A stretch of DNA of 64,000 bases, taken from Aspidiotus rigidus. Lineage: Eukaryota; Arthropoda; Insecta; Hemiptera; Diaspididae. The position numbers were made by a program, and so were the translations under genes. The notes beneath the pieces are model-generated. The model ran no database searches, was not told where the DNA came from, and worked only from the letters and a program-made list of their open reading frames with translations. Positions within the stretch are counted from its first letter, which is position 1; every line of letters begins with the position of its first letter. The stretch spans positions 9,052,001 through 9,116,000 of the forward strand of contig JAVHKY010000024.1 of assembly GCA_035079385.1 (NCBI GenBank). The letters run 5' to 3'. Shown in pieces: positions 23,079 through 35,700 of the stretch.

Positions 23079-24055
23079 GTACGTCTTAGAAGTAATTTGC
23101 CCAGAAAATATTCTGATGAATCACCATCAACAAAAAGTTTTGACGGCTTGTTAAATTTATCGAATTGAACTAAGGAACGGAACTTGTTATCTATTATCTA
23201 AAGACAATTTCCTCTGAGGTGTGACCCTTGGGGGCCCTGAAAGAGAGCTTGGAGCATAATAATTATGCTCGACGCTGGAAGTGAAGTGACACGCAAAAAT
23301 AAAATAATTCCAAATTTCTTAGCAATAGCCCGTGTTCTCAACATACCTCTCTTTCACGTTATCGAACGCTTATTTCTCTTGATTTGTAATTTTTTGGCAT
23401 TGTGAACATGAGGACGTGACAAAGAGGTTGCAGTGATGCAGTCCGTACACCGCACGGTACACAGAAACGTGACAGAAAAGAACAGAATCATCAAGAAGTA
23501 CAATAAAGAAAAACAAAATGGTGGCAGAATTTGCACAATGCTTCGATTTCGTTACAAAAATTTCGTAGTGAATGTAAAGTGGGTAAAATTCGGAGCAACG
23601 AGCTCGTGCTGAAACAAAACAAAACAAAAAAAAATTTGAACTTACTGAGCTTTCTTCATTCGTTAGATTACTTCAAGAGAGCGTATTTCAAATTTGAATT
23701 TGAATTTGTTCTTGTCAGTTCTTAATCGAAGCGTAGAATTTTCTTTTTCGAAAATATGTTCCGTGATTTATGATGCCAAGATGAAAAACCATGATATGAA
23801 AAGTTTCCGTTGCGACGTATATTTGAATTTCCGACTTTGATAATCTGCAGCTTTTTTATTTGATAGTTAATTTAGGTAATTCTATAAATTTATAAAAGAG
23901 ATATTTCATTTTTCGTGGATCGGATGACTGGCTTGACTGCGTCATCGAAATTAACGAATCGATTCAGAGTCATCATGACTTATTCGATTAAAAAATTTTG
24001 AAATAATGGCGATATTCTTTTTTATTCGAAGGCTGTGATCGTACTTGAAGTCGAT
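23079..24055. other. Spacer upstream of the ZAD module
   Basis: No coding exon was recognised. There is a perfect 19-bp palindrome with centre A at 23252-23270 (arms GAGCATAAT and ATTATGCTC). A possible 5'-untranslated acceptor, TTTTTTTATTCGAAG, ends at 24031, 24 bp before the ZAD start. The promoter is not evident. Confidence 0.4.
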
Positions 24056-24822
24056 ATGGAGGTAAATATCGAACAGATGATTACTGAAGACGATGAACTA
24101 ATTGTGCCTATGTCTATCGAATATCGAGAAGATATTACTGCAGATGATTTTAGAGAACTTTGTCGTCTCTGTGGGAATCGCACTAATCAGTTGATGCCTA
24201 TTTTTGCTGGTGATGGACTAGAACATGATTTGTCAGGAAAAATAAAAGAATATCTACCTATTTCCGTGAGTTGGGAACTGTTTTGATATTGTTTTGTATT
24301 ACACGCCCATAGGTACATCATTCATGTTTTACAGGTGTCTTTTGATGATGATTTACCATCGAAAATTTGTTACCAATGTGCATCAACCCTGATTTCATGG
24401 CACGAGCTCTATTATGCTTGTAAAGAAGCAGATCAGCGTTTAAAAGAATTATCTAGTCGTCTGTGTAAAGTGGAGAAAACTGCTGAGAGCGTAAGTTGAA
24501 AGGCATTTATCAAGGCATACATTCGCCTCACAAAACTACACCAGAAATTTTATTCGATGTATATCTTATAAATTCGACAGTTCGAGGATGTTTTTGAAGA
24601 AAAATATGATTACGGTGAAGACGTAACGGACTCAATTTTTGCGCCTGGCGAAATCCAGTCCGACGACATTGACGACAACACGAGTGAAGTAATTTCAATC
24701 TTAACTTGATAAATATTGAACAATTATTGCGAAGTATTGTTATTATAGTAACATGATGTAATCATTTAGGGCCGATTTATGAAGATCGTTGAACCACCTC
24801 AACCTACTGATTCGAACGACAG
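24056..24822 (+). CDS. ZAD module: shared 5' exons of a zinc-finger locus
   Basis: Four exons (24056-24265, 24335-24490, 24581-24688, 24770-24822) give 175 residues plus two bases (AG) at a phase-2 donor. C36-x2-C39 (ELCRLCGNRTNQLMPIF) and C82-x2-C85 (DLPSKICYQC) form a ZAD, with the intron after residue 70 placed as in the THAP-ZAD paralogue. Residues 123-175 are an acidic linker ending VEPPQPTDSND. ZADs bind zinc through four cysteines and mediate homodimerisation of insect zinc-finger factors. The module has no DNA-binding finger of its own, so it must be spliced to one of the downstream finger exons. The start is the ATG at 24056; the in-frame codon at 24035 is GTG and not used in eukaryotes. 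Confidence 0.82.
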
Positions 24823-25624
24823 GTTTGTTCCTTTATATAAATGCTTTTCAACAATGACGAAGTTTCTCGACGACATTTGGGCTATTAGTTATTCGAATAT
24901 ACCAATTTGAAGTCGTATCCCAAGTTTTACGATAAATTGATTTTGCGAAGTTGAGAAATTTCGTCATGCGCTATCATACGTCATCGATATTGAATTCTTA
25001 TTCTCAATTATTTTTTTATGATATTGAAGACCCGAGGAAAGTGCATTTTCTTCCTCGAAAGGATAATACTCTTATTAAATTGATTTAACATTAGAACTGA
25101 TTAGAAATCGAACGTTGATGTCGGAGGTCTGCTGAAATTAAAAATTGGAAAGCCAATTCTTATTAAGTTATCATTATGACTCCTTTGTTATGATGTTAAC
25201 TGACCCTAGTCAGTCTGAGTAATGTTATGATGGGGAGAAAATTATTCCTATAATGACGAACGTCGACTTTCACTTCGAGATTAATTTTTTTCGTACGGTA
25301 ATAACATAGAATTCGTCCTCCGCTTCGAAAGTGGGCCTTTTAGTCAACTCGAAAATATTAGAATAGAATTTGTGGTTCATGTAACGTTTTTCTTTTGTTG
25401 TTCTGCGTTGAGTGATTTTATTTGCATAACACACTGTGAAAATTCTGACACTCTGCCTCGAGAAGATATCAACACGGGCGCTACATGATTCAACTCAGAA
25501 AATTTTAAACAAAGAAATTCCTGTAATTCGACGATACATATTTTGTAGATGACGCATTTTAGTCTTGCATCTGAAAATGAATCGTGTGCTGAATCTAGAT
25601 TCACCCACCGTTTTTCTTTTCTAG

Positions 25625-27005
25625 GTGCACGCCTCTAAATTCAAACGTACTATCGATTTCTCCGACTGAATTCAGGATAGTTATCCCACAAGCGTCCCCT
25701 ATTCTCGAGTGTGATACTCTTGACGTCAAAGATAGTACGATTAAAACATCTCAGATGCCGCTCAACATTGAAAGCGATACTTTGAACAAAAGTTTTGAAG
25801 CTGAAATTTTGTCTAGTACTAATACTGATCTCATCGTAAGTGAGAAGAATATTTCCCCGAGCGAAGTAGAATTGCAGCCGAAAACAAAAACTTGCGATGT
25901 TTGTGGGAGACATTTTTTAAATTCGGTAAATCTGGTCATCCATACGAACGAATTGCGTATCATTCGCTCGAACCCTCAATTGTTCCTAGTATCCTACAGA
26001 TCATCCAAAAAAACTTTCGTTGATTCGTCGAAATCTCAAGACATTTTCGAATGCGCCGATTGTCACGAAAAGTTTAACGGAAAAGCATCACTCAGAGTTC
26101 ATATTTTTAGCAAACACTCCGAAGGAAAGAAATTTAAATGTGATATTTGTCATTGGAGGTATAATACAGAGTGCGATTTAGCAACCCATAGGAGTGTTCA
26201 TTCCCTGAACGATAAATTGATTTGTCGCTTCTGCGGAGGTCGGTGTCGTGTTTCTCTCCGACGGAGTTATGAAGGCACCTCAAAGTTGGTCGATTGTACC
26301 TGTCCATTTAAGAGCGATTCGTTAGTCCAAAAAACAGAAACGAATTTATCTGTGATTCAAGCAAAATTAAGACCGTCGGCCCCTTTATCGATAAAATCTG
26401 TGCCTAATAATATCACAGTCTCTAATGGCAAATCAAGAACAGATGAATGGTGGGACAAAGATGTTCAAGTTCCCCCATCAGTACGACGTATACAGAATGT
26501 ACATTTGACAAAGTGCAAGTTATGCCAACTAGAATGCGGTTCATATTACACTTTGAAAAAGCATATGCGAACTCACGAAAAACGAATATACTGCGATATT
26601 TGCGGAAAAAAGTATTTGAAACACTATCTAAAAACGCATATGTTAATTCATAGCTCTGAAAAAACGTTCTCCTGTGACAAATGCGGCAAAGCGTTCGCGC
26701 AAAAATCGTCCTTAAGAGCCCATCAGATGTTAGAAGATAATATAAAGAAATTCATGTGTAATATTTGTGGTATGCAATTCGTACTGAGTTCGAGAATGCA
26801 ATGGCACATGAAAACGCATATGGATGCAAAACCATTCAAATGTGAAGACTGTGACAAAGAATACGGTTATTTGTGGCAACTGAATCAACATCGAGTGGCG
26901 CATTCGAATGAACGTAAATTCGTTTGCGAATGTTGCGCGAAATCCTACAAAACTATGAAACACTTGAGACAGCATTGGCATCATTATCCATGTCATCGTA
27001 AATGA
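25625..27005 (+). CDS. Terminal zinc-finger exon A of the ZAD locus
   Basis: The exon begins after TTTTTCTTTTCTAG. Its first base completes an Arg codon with the AG of the donor at 24822, and it then runs 459 codons to a stop. The first 80 residues are non-finger and acidic/serine-rich. About ten C2H2-like units follow. The first (CDVCGRHFLN) and the fourth (CRFCGGRC) are degenerate. The seventh ends with QMLEDNIKK in place of the second histidine region, and the last ends HWHHYPCH. Being nearest to the ZAD module, it is the default partner, giving a protein of about 635 residues. No canonical AATAAA was found in the 306 bp before exon B, so a variant signal or read-through must be used. Confidence 0.8.
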
Positions 27006-27311
27006 TCTCAACAATTTTTCAACCTTACTATTAGTATTTTTTATTGAATATGTCTTTATCAGTTTTGAATTAATGTGTTTACGATAGTAGTTGGTATTAC
27101 ATGATTTTCAAATTTTCGTCTTCGTATTTTTCGCCGTACGGAAGAAAATGGGAGATCTCGGGCCACCATCACTTCATTCTTTGCCTACGAACAGAACAAA
27201 AAAAAATGGTCTTGCAATATTTTACAAAGAGTCACTTTTACAATTTAGTGGATAGTATCTTAGTGATTTTAATTTATCTGATTGTAATCTCCTTACCGTT
27301 GGTCTTTGTAG

Positions 27312-29607
27312 GTTTCATTCTCTGAGCTCGTCACTTGAGGTCGTTAACAAAGTGCCGCCCACAGATGAAGAGGATCCTCCTAAAAGTGATCCTGTTGTAG
27401 GTAAATGTACTGTCTGCAATGTTGACGTGGAAAATGGAACCTTTTTGACGGATGGAAGTCCGCTGTGTTTGAACTGTACTGCAGAATATCAGTACCAAAA
27501 TGGAAGGGAGAATGAATCGACTCCGATGGAGTCTAAGCTCAAACTCGAATTTGTCGAGGAAATGCCGTACTTTCAGGACCCTCGACTTGGAAAACGTATT
27601 GTTGAAAAAGAGGACGTCGTAGATGCGTATCTTAACAATCCTATCGTCATGATCGAGCGAGTTGATCATGTAGCGCTATCTGGAAACAAAGGTTCAGGAA
27701 GTGAATTGCGATGCGCTTCTTGTCTGAAAACTTTTCAACGTCGAGGAAGTTTGATTGCGCATCTTCGAAAACATGAGAAAATGACGTGCAAAATATGTGA
27801 TCGCGTATTCAAATCGGCGGCTCATTTGAAAACGCATAAAAAGCGCCACGTAAGAAAATTGATCAACAATACGTTATTGTACTGTGAAAATTGTAAGAAA
27901 TACTTCAAAACTCGAAAGGGACTGGAGTACCATCAACGGAACATTTGTATCCAGCATAAATGTTTCCTCTGCGCCGAAACTTTTCCCACAACTTTTATGA
28001 TGCAAGAACACGTCAGATTGAAGCACGATGTCGAAAAGAAACCCTTCGAAGGCGAAATAAGCACTTGGACAGACGATAATGAAACTGTCATGAGCGCGTG
28101 TCCTGTGTGCAGTAAAATAGTTACAAAGGCTAGGATGGCTCGTCATATGCTTCTGCATGATGAGAATAAGCCCTATATTTGCGATTTATGCGGGAAGCGA
28201 TTCAAACGTAAACATTCGCTGCAAGATCATATTATGATCGAGATGGGTATGAAAAATTACGTCTGTGATGTCTGCGGGATGAAATTTTTAAAACAGGGCT
28301 ACCTCAATAAACATCAGCGATATCATAAGCTGAACAACGGCGAGTTTCAAGGTTTTCGATGCGAAGTATGTGGCAAACGATTCCCGGAAAAGTGGCGTCT
28401 AGGTGTACACCAACGAGCGGTCCATAAAGGTGGTAAATTTGCCACGTGTAAGTGTGATGTTTGTGACCAACAATTTGCCGAACGTTGGATGGTGCGAAAA
28501 CATAAACATCTCGAGCATAATGGCGAAGAATTCCACGAATATGTGTGTGATATGTGTGGCAAGAAGTTTCTGGAAAAATGGATGATGAGGTCTCATCAAC
28601 GAGCAGTACATCGCAATTTTGGGAAGAAACAGTATTGCGACCTGTGCGGCCGCAGCGATCACGTTACTTCGGAGTGTACGCATCGGCACATTTTGCAGGA
28701 GGTAAATTGTCAGTTGTGCGGTGACCAGTTCACGTCTAACTATTTATTAAAAGAGCACGTGAACGCGGTTCATACTTTTTATGACTTGAATGATTTGGGG
28801 CTGGCAGACATCGTGGACGTGGAATTGTTGAACGACCCATTGGTCAAAGAGAAAAGTAGTGTGCTTTACACGTGTTCTGGTTGTGGAGACCAATTTTTAA
28901 GTAAGCAAACCTTAAAAGAGCACGAAATGCGAACCCAGTGTTGCGCGGATACAAAATTCGAATGTTTAGATTGCGAAAAAATTTTCTCCTCGAAGTTCAG
29001 CTTGAGTAACCATTTGATGATTCATAAAAAAGCGTTGACGCCGCTCAATTATAAGTGCGAGCTTTGCGATAAAGATTTTTTCACATCGGATGCGTTGGAA
29101 AATCATCAATCGTTGGAAAAAGTTTGTCTGTTGTGCGACAAGGTGTATCCGTGCAACGATCACTTGAAGAATCACGTTTTTTCGGAACATAATAACGACG
29201 ATGATCTAGCTAGCACTACAAACAACGTGGACTCGTCGGTTAGCGAGCTAGAAAATAAATCATTCGAGTGTAAACTGTGTGGTAAAAAATTCCTTCGTAA
29301 GCAGGCGATGAAGAATCACCTATATGCCGAAATGAATTTACGTCGATATGTTTGCGAATTCTGCGACAAGAGTTATAATTATTATTCGCATCTGAAGGAA
29401 CATTTGGTCTCCTGTCACGCCGAGAAAGAATACACTTGCGGCTATTGCGGAAAAGATTTTCCATCGAGAAAACGTTTTCGCGATCACGTCACCTTACATT
29501 CGGAAAATAAACCATTCCAATGCGTTTGCGGATTGTCTTTCAAGCTGAACCGTTATTTGAGTAAACATAAGAAACATTGTAAAGTATCGAAAGATACTTT
29601 ATTCTGA
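27312..29607 (+). CDS. Terminal zinc-finger exon B of the ZAD locus
   Basis: The acceptor CTTTGTAG is followed by one base that completes the AG-donor codon, then 764 codons to the stop. The first in-frame ATG lies about 70 codons in, so this is unlikely to be a stand-alone first exon. A CxxC-x16-CxxC pair (CTVCN to LCLNC) near the start resembles a zinc ribbon. About twenty finger units follow, including C2HC forms (units 3 and 13) and units lacking the second histidine (6, 15, 17). There is also a run with Trp (PEKWRL, AERWMV, LEKWMM) and a last CxC finger ending HKKHC. Fingers 5-10 and 17-20 align with exon C. With the ZAD module the product would be about 940 residues, probably a DNA-binding nuclear protein. 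Confidence 0.8.
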
Positions 29608-32600
29608 GTTTTAGGAAAGTGTGACAATTTCCACAACTAGGATTGTTATAAAGATTTTATATATCGACCTAAAAATTGATAATATCAGTTGTTTCTTTCT
29701 TTTTACATCACGCAATCGCGTATTTCTTTTTTGGATTAATTAATTATCGAAATGATTTTTGTACAACGTATTAGCTCAGATGCTCTACTCTAGTTATTAT
29801 TACTCGTACATGTACGACTTCTCAAAATTTCTTATAAAAATTTTCGTTTATCGTCGTCAAAATTTAAAATACGAAAATACTCGAAGCTTCACGTCCCAAA
29901 GTGAAGACGAGAATCGAGTTTATCGTCACTTTCTTTATGTCAGTAGTGCTCGACCTATCATTTTCAAACTTATCACTCTTTTTTTTAGAACTCCAGTCTT
30001 TTCCTTAGTGAAGGTATAACAGAAGATGCCTTTAAAATCTGTCGATCTCGTAATATCCACACTTGTATCAACTCCACTGAAAATTGAAACTGCACGTGAA
30101 ATAGGGTTGAGAAAATGTAGAATTTTATCATTTTGATAAAAATATTTCGAGTATATTTTGATGAAAATAATTTTGTTTATTTTGCTCTGAAGAATTCTGT
30201 GATTTTATTTTATTTTTTTTTGTTGAGTAATACTAAAACTTCGTTTTCGCGTAACTTTTGTTTCCAATTTCGAAAACGAAGTTGTAACTATTTATTCTTT
30301 CCTTTTGTGTCCGTAAATGTACCTACATACAAAAATATTCCCGTCGATAAAATTAATTTATTAATAACATGTGTCAATTTTTTCATCATTTTGTCATCGC
30401 AGTGAGAAACTTTGATTTCAATTGATCTTCGCTGAGATCGTCTGAAAAATATATTATCATAGTCGATATTTCATTTTCAAAAATCATACATCTTAGGAAG
30501 AAATGTTGAGAAAATGTGAAATGAAGCTCTGCTTTATTTCTAAACAAATTTCGAAAAGACATGAAATTATTCAATGCCAACACTAATATTCTTTGATATG
30601 AGTGATTAGTTGATGACTGGTTGTTTTAAAACTGAAAGTGAGCTGCTGTAAGTGAAAATTAAAATTGCTCGGCTTTTACCAAACATGCTTTAATTAGAAA
30701 GTCTATAACTTTTCAATACCGTGTGCCTGGCAGGTTATTTTTCTTCTTTGTGGGAAAATCGCTATACGAGTACTTTTGTCGAGTATATCGTTAGAAATTT
30801 GTCTTTGTCCGGCTAGCTGAGTGACCTTGACCTAGTTCAGGGACTCATGAAAAGTTCTTGGAATTGACTAAGGTTATTCGCGGGAGAGGGTCTCAGTAAG
30901 CCTGGCCAGCTCAAGGAAGTCTATTCGATATCCTTTGTGAACATCTGTCGAAAAATTCGTCCTACTCTTCCAAGGGCTAGACAAATTTTAGTTCCGAGTG
31001 GGGCTGGGATCTGACTTGGTTTGGATTTTGGAGAAATTTAGACCTTTGACCTACACAAACGATGAGATGGATTTGAAAAAATTTCGCTCTGCAAAATGTG
31101 GATAAGAGGAGTGGAACTAGCAAAATTCTAACTAGATTAAGACTCTGAGCTGTATAATACAATACATGGGACTTGAACAAAAGTTTGACTTTCGCGCTGT
31201 ATATAAGTGGAACGGGGCTTTCATAAATTCCCTCTCTTGAGTTTTATATTTTTGTGCTACAAAGAAAGTTCACTTCTTTCAAGGCCACGTTCTAGTGCAC
31301 CTAAATATGGCGAGAGAAAAGGAAAGACCCTTCTCACTACCGAGACCTGAATGACCCTGACTTTGCGTCTTTGATCCCAGTCGACCTTGACCTACTTTGG
31401 AGACAAATTTGGAGCACGGTACAGTAGATGGAGGCTAGGGTTGGAGCTCCTAGAGGAACTTAACTTCGTGTCCTGCTCCTAGATAACCTTGACTTATATT
31501 AGAGACTGCCTGGACCTTAAGAATCGTTACTTCGTGTCCTTGATCTCAATTGACTTCAACCTTCATTAAGGACCTCCTTGGAACACAGCCTGTCTATAAT
31601 CAGAGGAGATGGAGGCTGGTCGAACCCTTGTTCCCGAATGATTTTGACCTACATTAGAGACTGCATTGAAACCCGACCTAAATATGGTGAGGGGAGCTTC
31701 TTAGTGTGCTTGATGATCTATACCTGAAGGCCCTGACCTTGCCTCTTTGATCCCCATTGACCTTGTATTACAAGAAAGGCTACTTTGATTGCATAAGTAG
31801 GGTGGGAGGATAGGGAATGGAGGTGTGATGAATCCAATGATCTTGACCCGAAAGATTTTATCTTTGCACTTCTGGTCCCAATTGAACTATAAAATAGTGG
31901 GAAGATAGGACTTGTGAGGCTAATCCTACTCCAGAGTGATCTAGAGACTTGAAAAGATTTCTACCGTGTGTTCTGGGGAGGGAGAGCAAAAGACCTTGCC
32001 TCGTAACTTGCATCTCATTCTTTTTGAGCTTTGTTTTTTGTAGGAGGCGGGCAGGAGTAGTCTCAAATACCACCCTCATCTGATCTTTGTGACGTCATCA
32101 ATGTTCTTGACCTTATTTGGGGACTTAAGGAAAGTTCGAGCTATGAACCTTTGGAAAAGAGGGACTGAGAAAAAACTCACGGGTCCTTTAACGGAGTTGA
32201 ACGAAGGGTGGCAGGGAACCTGTTTCATGGAGCACGTAGGATCTGAAAAATGTAGATTGTGACGTCACAGGCCCCGCCTCCGGTCTATATATAATACGAG
32301 GGGGACTTGGAAAAAAACCTATCTATGACGTTATCAGATTGTGACGTCACACGGCTGACCTATGAAGTCATCAAACTGTAATGTCACAGGCCCCGCCCCC
32401 AAGCTATGTATGATAGGAGGGGGACTTGGAAAATTGTTGAGCTCTGAGCTTTACCGGCCGGACGTCAGACGTTTTTTCCGAAAAACCCCCGATAAAACGG
32501 GTTCCCTGTCAAAATTTTGAACTCCAAGAACTTGTGGAGGGGAGGAAAAATTTCAAGCTATGAACTTGTATAAGTGATACGCTAAATATAAGCTAGGCTG

Positions 32601-34226
32601 AGGTGAGCATTTTAGGCTAGGACGTCTCATGTTCGGATTAATTTTGAGTTCTGGGGATTGCATCCTCAAAACGCCCGCATACGATCATCTTTGAAAAATT
32701 TTGTATTATGGAGGAGACACTCGAAGAATTTGGAGCTATGAATCTTTACAAAGGTGAGCCAAAGGAAGGTTGAGCTGGGCTATAACTACGGAGTCTTCAT
32801 CTAAATTTCTCCTATGATCATAAAAGCTTGACTACAACCGAGATAGCTGGGCACAGAGGAAAATCTCAGGCTGACTCTCTTGCTCGCTATGAACTGTGCT
32901 TCAAGCTTTGGTCTACAGGTTGTAAAAAAAAAAGAATACAGGTTGGAGGAGGGCGTGACGACATCAATGTACTTTGGGTGATTAGAAGGACGTAGAAAAC
33001 TGACTTGAAAAAATCCGAAGCATGAGAGCGTGACATCATCAAGGCTAAAACTCACTCAAAATCCCTAAAGACGAGGATAGTACAAGTAGGATAAGGTGAC
33101 GTCATTAAGAAAAAAATTGCGATAATTGGATGGAAGAGGGGAACTTCCAGAACTTTCAAAATATTTCAACTACATTACGTATAGAAAGAAAAAAGTAATT
33201 CAACATAGGAAATTGAAAACAGTGGAGATTGGGGGTTCCTCACTGCCACTATTTTTTTTTCTTCTTTTTGCGGGGAAACCACAGAAAATTGAGGACGCGA
33301 GGGGGTAATCTTTGGTAAACGTCCACATCCAACCTTTGTGACGTCATCAGTGACCCTGACCTACTTTAGGGGCTTGAATAAATTTAGACTTTTGCAACTT
33401 CGGAACCTGTATCCTTGGCCTTCATTATGCTAGGCCTAACCTACAGTACACGAGCCTTTACTGCTAAAGCCTCCTTTACACTCGGTCTAACTAAATTTTT
33501 TACCCTTCATTGCGGAGTATAACGTCATCAGTGACCTTGACCTAATTCAGAATGAGTACAAGCAGGAGAGCGTGATGTCACCAGAGAATGATTTTTGGAT
33601 TAAATCCTTACCAAAATTAGAGCGTAATGTCTAAAAAATTTATGACAGTTACATAGAGGAAGGGGACTCTCAAGACTTTCAACAATTTCAACTACCTAGG
33701 GAAGAAGAAGAAGTAATTTATGACAGACGATTGAGAACAGCGCAGATTTTGGATTTCTGCTAACTTTTTTTTTTTCTTCCAGTTTTAATGATAGTCGAAT
33801 TTACCAACGTCCCAAATTTCTCAACTCTAGAATGTCAGATTCCCAGTCGCGATAGCTTTGATGAGGTGGAAGGAGTGCAAGCATAATCACTTCGATTTAA
33901 AGGAGTTTGACGAATGGAAAAATTTTGATAAAGCGTGGAGAGACGGGGAACGTGACCTTTCTGATGCACAGGTGGAGCGTTTTTTCTTGCCACCTTTGAA
34001 AGAATGCCAGCCTCATTCAACACAACCCAACCATCATCTAGAGTCACTTACTTTCCTGCCTTTCCCTTTCTCGAGGGTATCTGTGAAGAGAAAACAGCAC
34101 AACTTTTTCATAATGTGAAGCTAAGCTAAGAAAATTATCTCTACTATCGACTTAAATGTAATGTAAAACCTGTATTAATTATATTATAAGATTGTAATAC
34201 GATTACTATAATTTTTGTATGTGTAG
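29608..34226. other. Repeat-filled gap between terminal exons B and C
   Basis: No ZAD exon or other domain was found here. From about 30.8 kb the sequence consists of diverged repeats that combine TGACGTCA(TCA) with (TG)ACCTTGACCTA and then an AGGGACTTG-like tail. Examples are near 30822, 31382, 33339 and 33531. A plus-strand open frame at 33858-34118 follows a strong acceptor-like tract but has no recognisable domain. A possible variant poly(A) signal TATAAA for exon B lies near 29648. Confidence 0.5.
32187..32511. mobile_element. AACAGG-family element copy
   Basis: It starts CTTTAACGGAGTTGAACGAA then GCAGGGAACCTGTTTCATGG, and ends GATAAAACGGGTTCCCTGTC. Internal units ATATATAATACGAGGGGGAC and GCTATGTATGATAGGAGGGG are the family's roughly 45-bp repeat. 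It also carries GTGACGTCAC palindromes and GGCCCCGCC strings. Confidence 0.5.
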
Positions 34227-35676
34227 ACATCGCAGGCAGCTGGATGAAAGTCTCCCTCCATCAGATGTTAGTCTCATGCAAATGACTGAGGATATAGTGG
34301 CGATTGATCTCAATAAATTCATCTTCGTACACAAAAATGGTATCAAGTATATGCAATGCGACAAGTGTTCGTACATTTGCCGACCCGCGGTAGACCTTTT
34401 TCTGCGTCATTACAGCGTTCATCATCTCCAGAATGACGATGATGTGAGCGTCCTTCGCAGGAAGGTTCAAGATGAGAATGATTCCTTGAAGTTCACCCCT
34501 AACCATCAAATACAACGCAGATGCACAAAGGAATCCATCCACGAAACTGTTCGAGGAAACTCGGAGATATACCAGTGTTATTTGTGCGAGAAGACGTTTC
34601 GCAGAAGATATTCGATGCGAATCCATTTAAGAAACGCTCACGATATAGAGACTTACGAGACTGAGAAGAAAGACAAAGCCCAAGCTATTAGCGTTTGTCC
34701 GGTATGCGGGAAGAAACTCTCATCCTCGGCGATGACTCGACATATGACCATTCATTCGGACAAGAAGCCGTACATCTGTGATATGTGCGGAAAACGGTTC
34801 CGCGTGAAATGGTCCCTAAGAGAGCATATAATGGTTGAAATAGGCATGAAAGATTACGTGTGCGAGATCTGTGGCCGGAAATTCGTCATTCAAGCGTATT
34901 TGAACAAGCATATGCGATTCCATCAAATGGACGATGGTCAACTGGAGGGACATCAGTGCGAGATCTGCGGAAAGAAATTTCCCGAAATGTGGCGCGTCAC
35001 AGATCACCAGCGAAAGGCGCACACTCCGAAAAAACAAGCGATCTTCGAGTGCGACATTTGCGGTAATAAATACACCCACAAATGGTTGGTACGGTCTCAC
35101 AAAAGGGTCGCGCACAAAGAGTTCTTCCAAACTTATCAGTGCGAACATTGCGGTAAAACATTCGTCGAGAAATGGATGATCAAACTGCATTTAAGGACGC
35201 TGCATAATGTGCACATGCCGATGGAAGTGAAGTCCGAGGAGCCGGAAACGAGAAAACGTAGTAGTCAAGCGTTGCGAAGACTCCTGGAGTACGAGAGATC
35301 GATTAAAAGTGAAATCGCCGGGGACGACCTGAACAAATTGTTCCAGTGCGAACTGTGTAAGAAGACTTTTTCGACGAAGCAGAATATGAAAAATCATTGG
35401 CACGCGGAACTCAATTTGCGTAAATACGCGTGCGAGTTCTGCGGTAAACGGTATAATTGGTGGATGGGCTTGAAGGAGCATTTGATAGTGAGTCACGGCG
35501 AGAAAGAATACATGTGTGGAATCTGTGGTAAAGAATTCCCTACCAAATCTCGTTACCAGAATCACATGGCGGTTCATTCGGATACGAAACCGTATGTCTG
35601 TGATTGCGGTAGCTCGTTCAAATTGAGACGATACTTGACCAAGCACCAAAGACAGTATTGTAAAATGACAAAATGA
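34227..35676 (+). CDS. Terminal zinc-finger exon C of the ZAD locus
   Basis: The acceptor TTTTTGTATGTGTAG is followed by A, completing AG|A (Arg), then 482 codons to the stop. The first unit is atypical (NGIKYMQCDKCSYICRP, then LRHYSVHH) and is shared with exon D. About eleven more fingers follow. Unit 4 (HIMVEIGMKDYVC) and unit 9 (HWHAELNLRKYAC) lack the second histidine. Units 6-8 carry Trp at the same position (PEMWRV, THKWLV, VEKWMI). The last is a CxC finger ending HQRQYC. Joined to the ZAD module the product would be about 658 residues. Its close match to exon B over colinear fingers indicates exon duplication. Confidence 0.8.
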
Positions 35677-35694
35677 GTGCTGCATTGATGGTTG

Positions 35695-35700
35695 AATAAA
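35695..35700 (+). terminator. Poly(A) signal of terminal exon C
   Basis: AATAAA occurs 19 nt after the exon C stop, and a T-containing AT-rich tract follows. This supports exon C being a true 3'-terminal exon with a very short untranslated region. Confidence 0.65.

Noticed and set aside
23252..23270. Perfect 19-bp palindrome GAGCATAAT-A-ATTATGCTC
   Set aside because: A single short AT-rich palindrome is expected occasionally by chance and has no context that suggests a binding site.
24035..24055. Upstream in-frame extension of the ZAD module beginning with GTG
   Set aside because: GTG is not a usual start in eukaryotes; the ATG at 24056 is well placed before the ZAD.
33780..34118. Exon-like segment with strong pyrimidine tract before terminal exon C, and open frame with KEFDEWKNFDKAW
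   Set aside because: Frames do not join to the ZAD phase-2 donor without a stop. No domain is visible, and it lies in repeat sequence.
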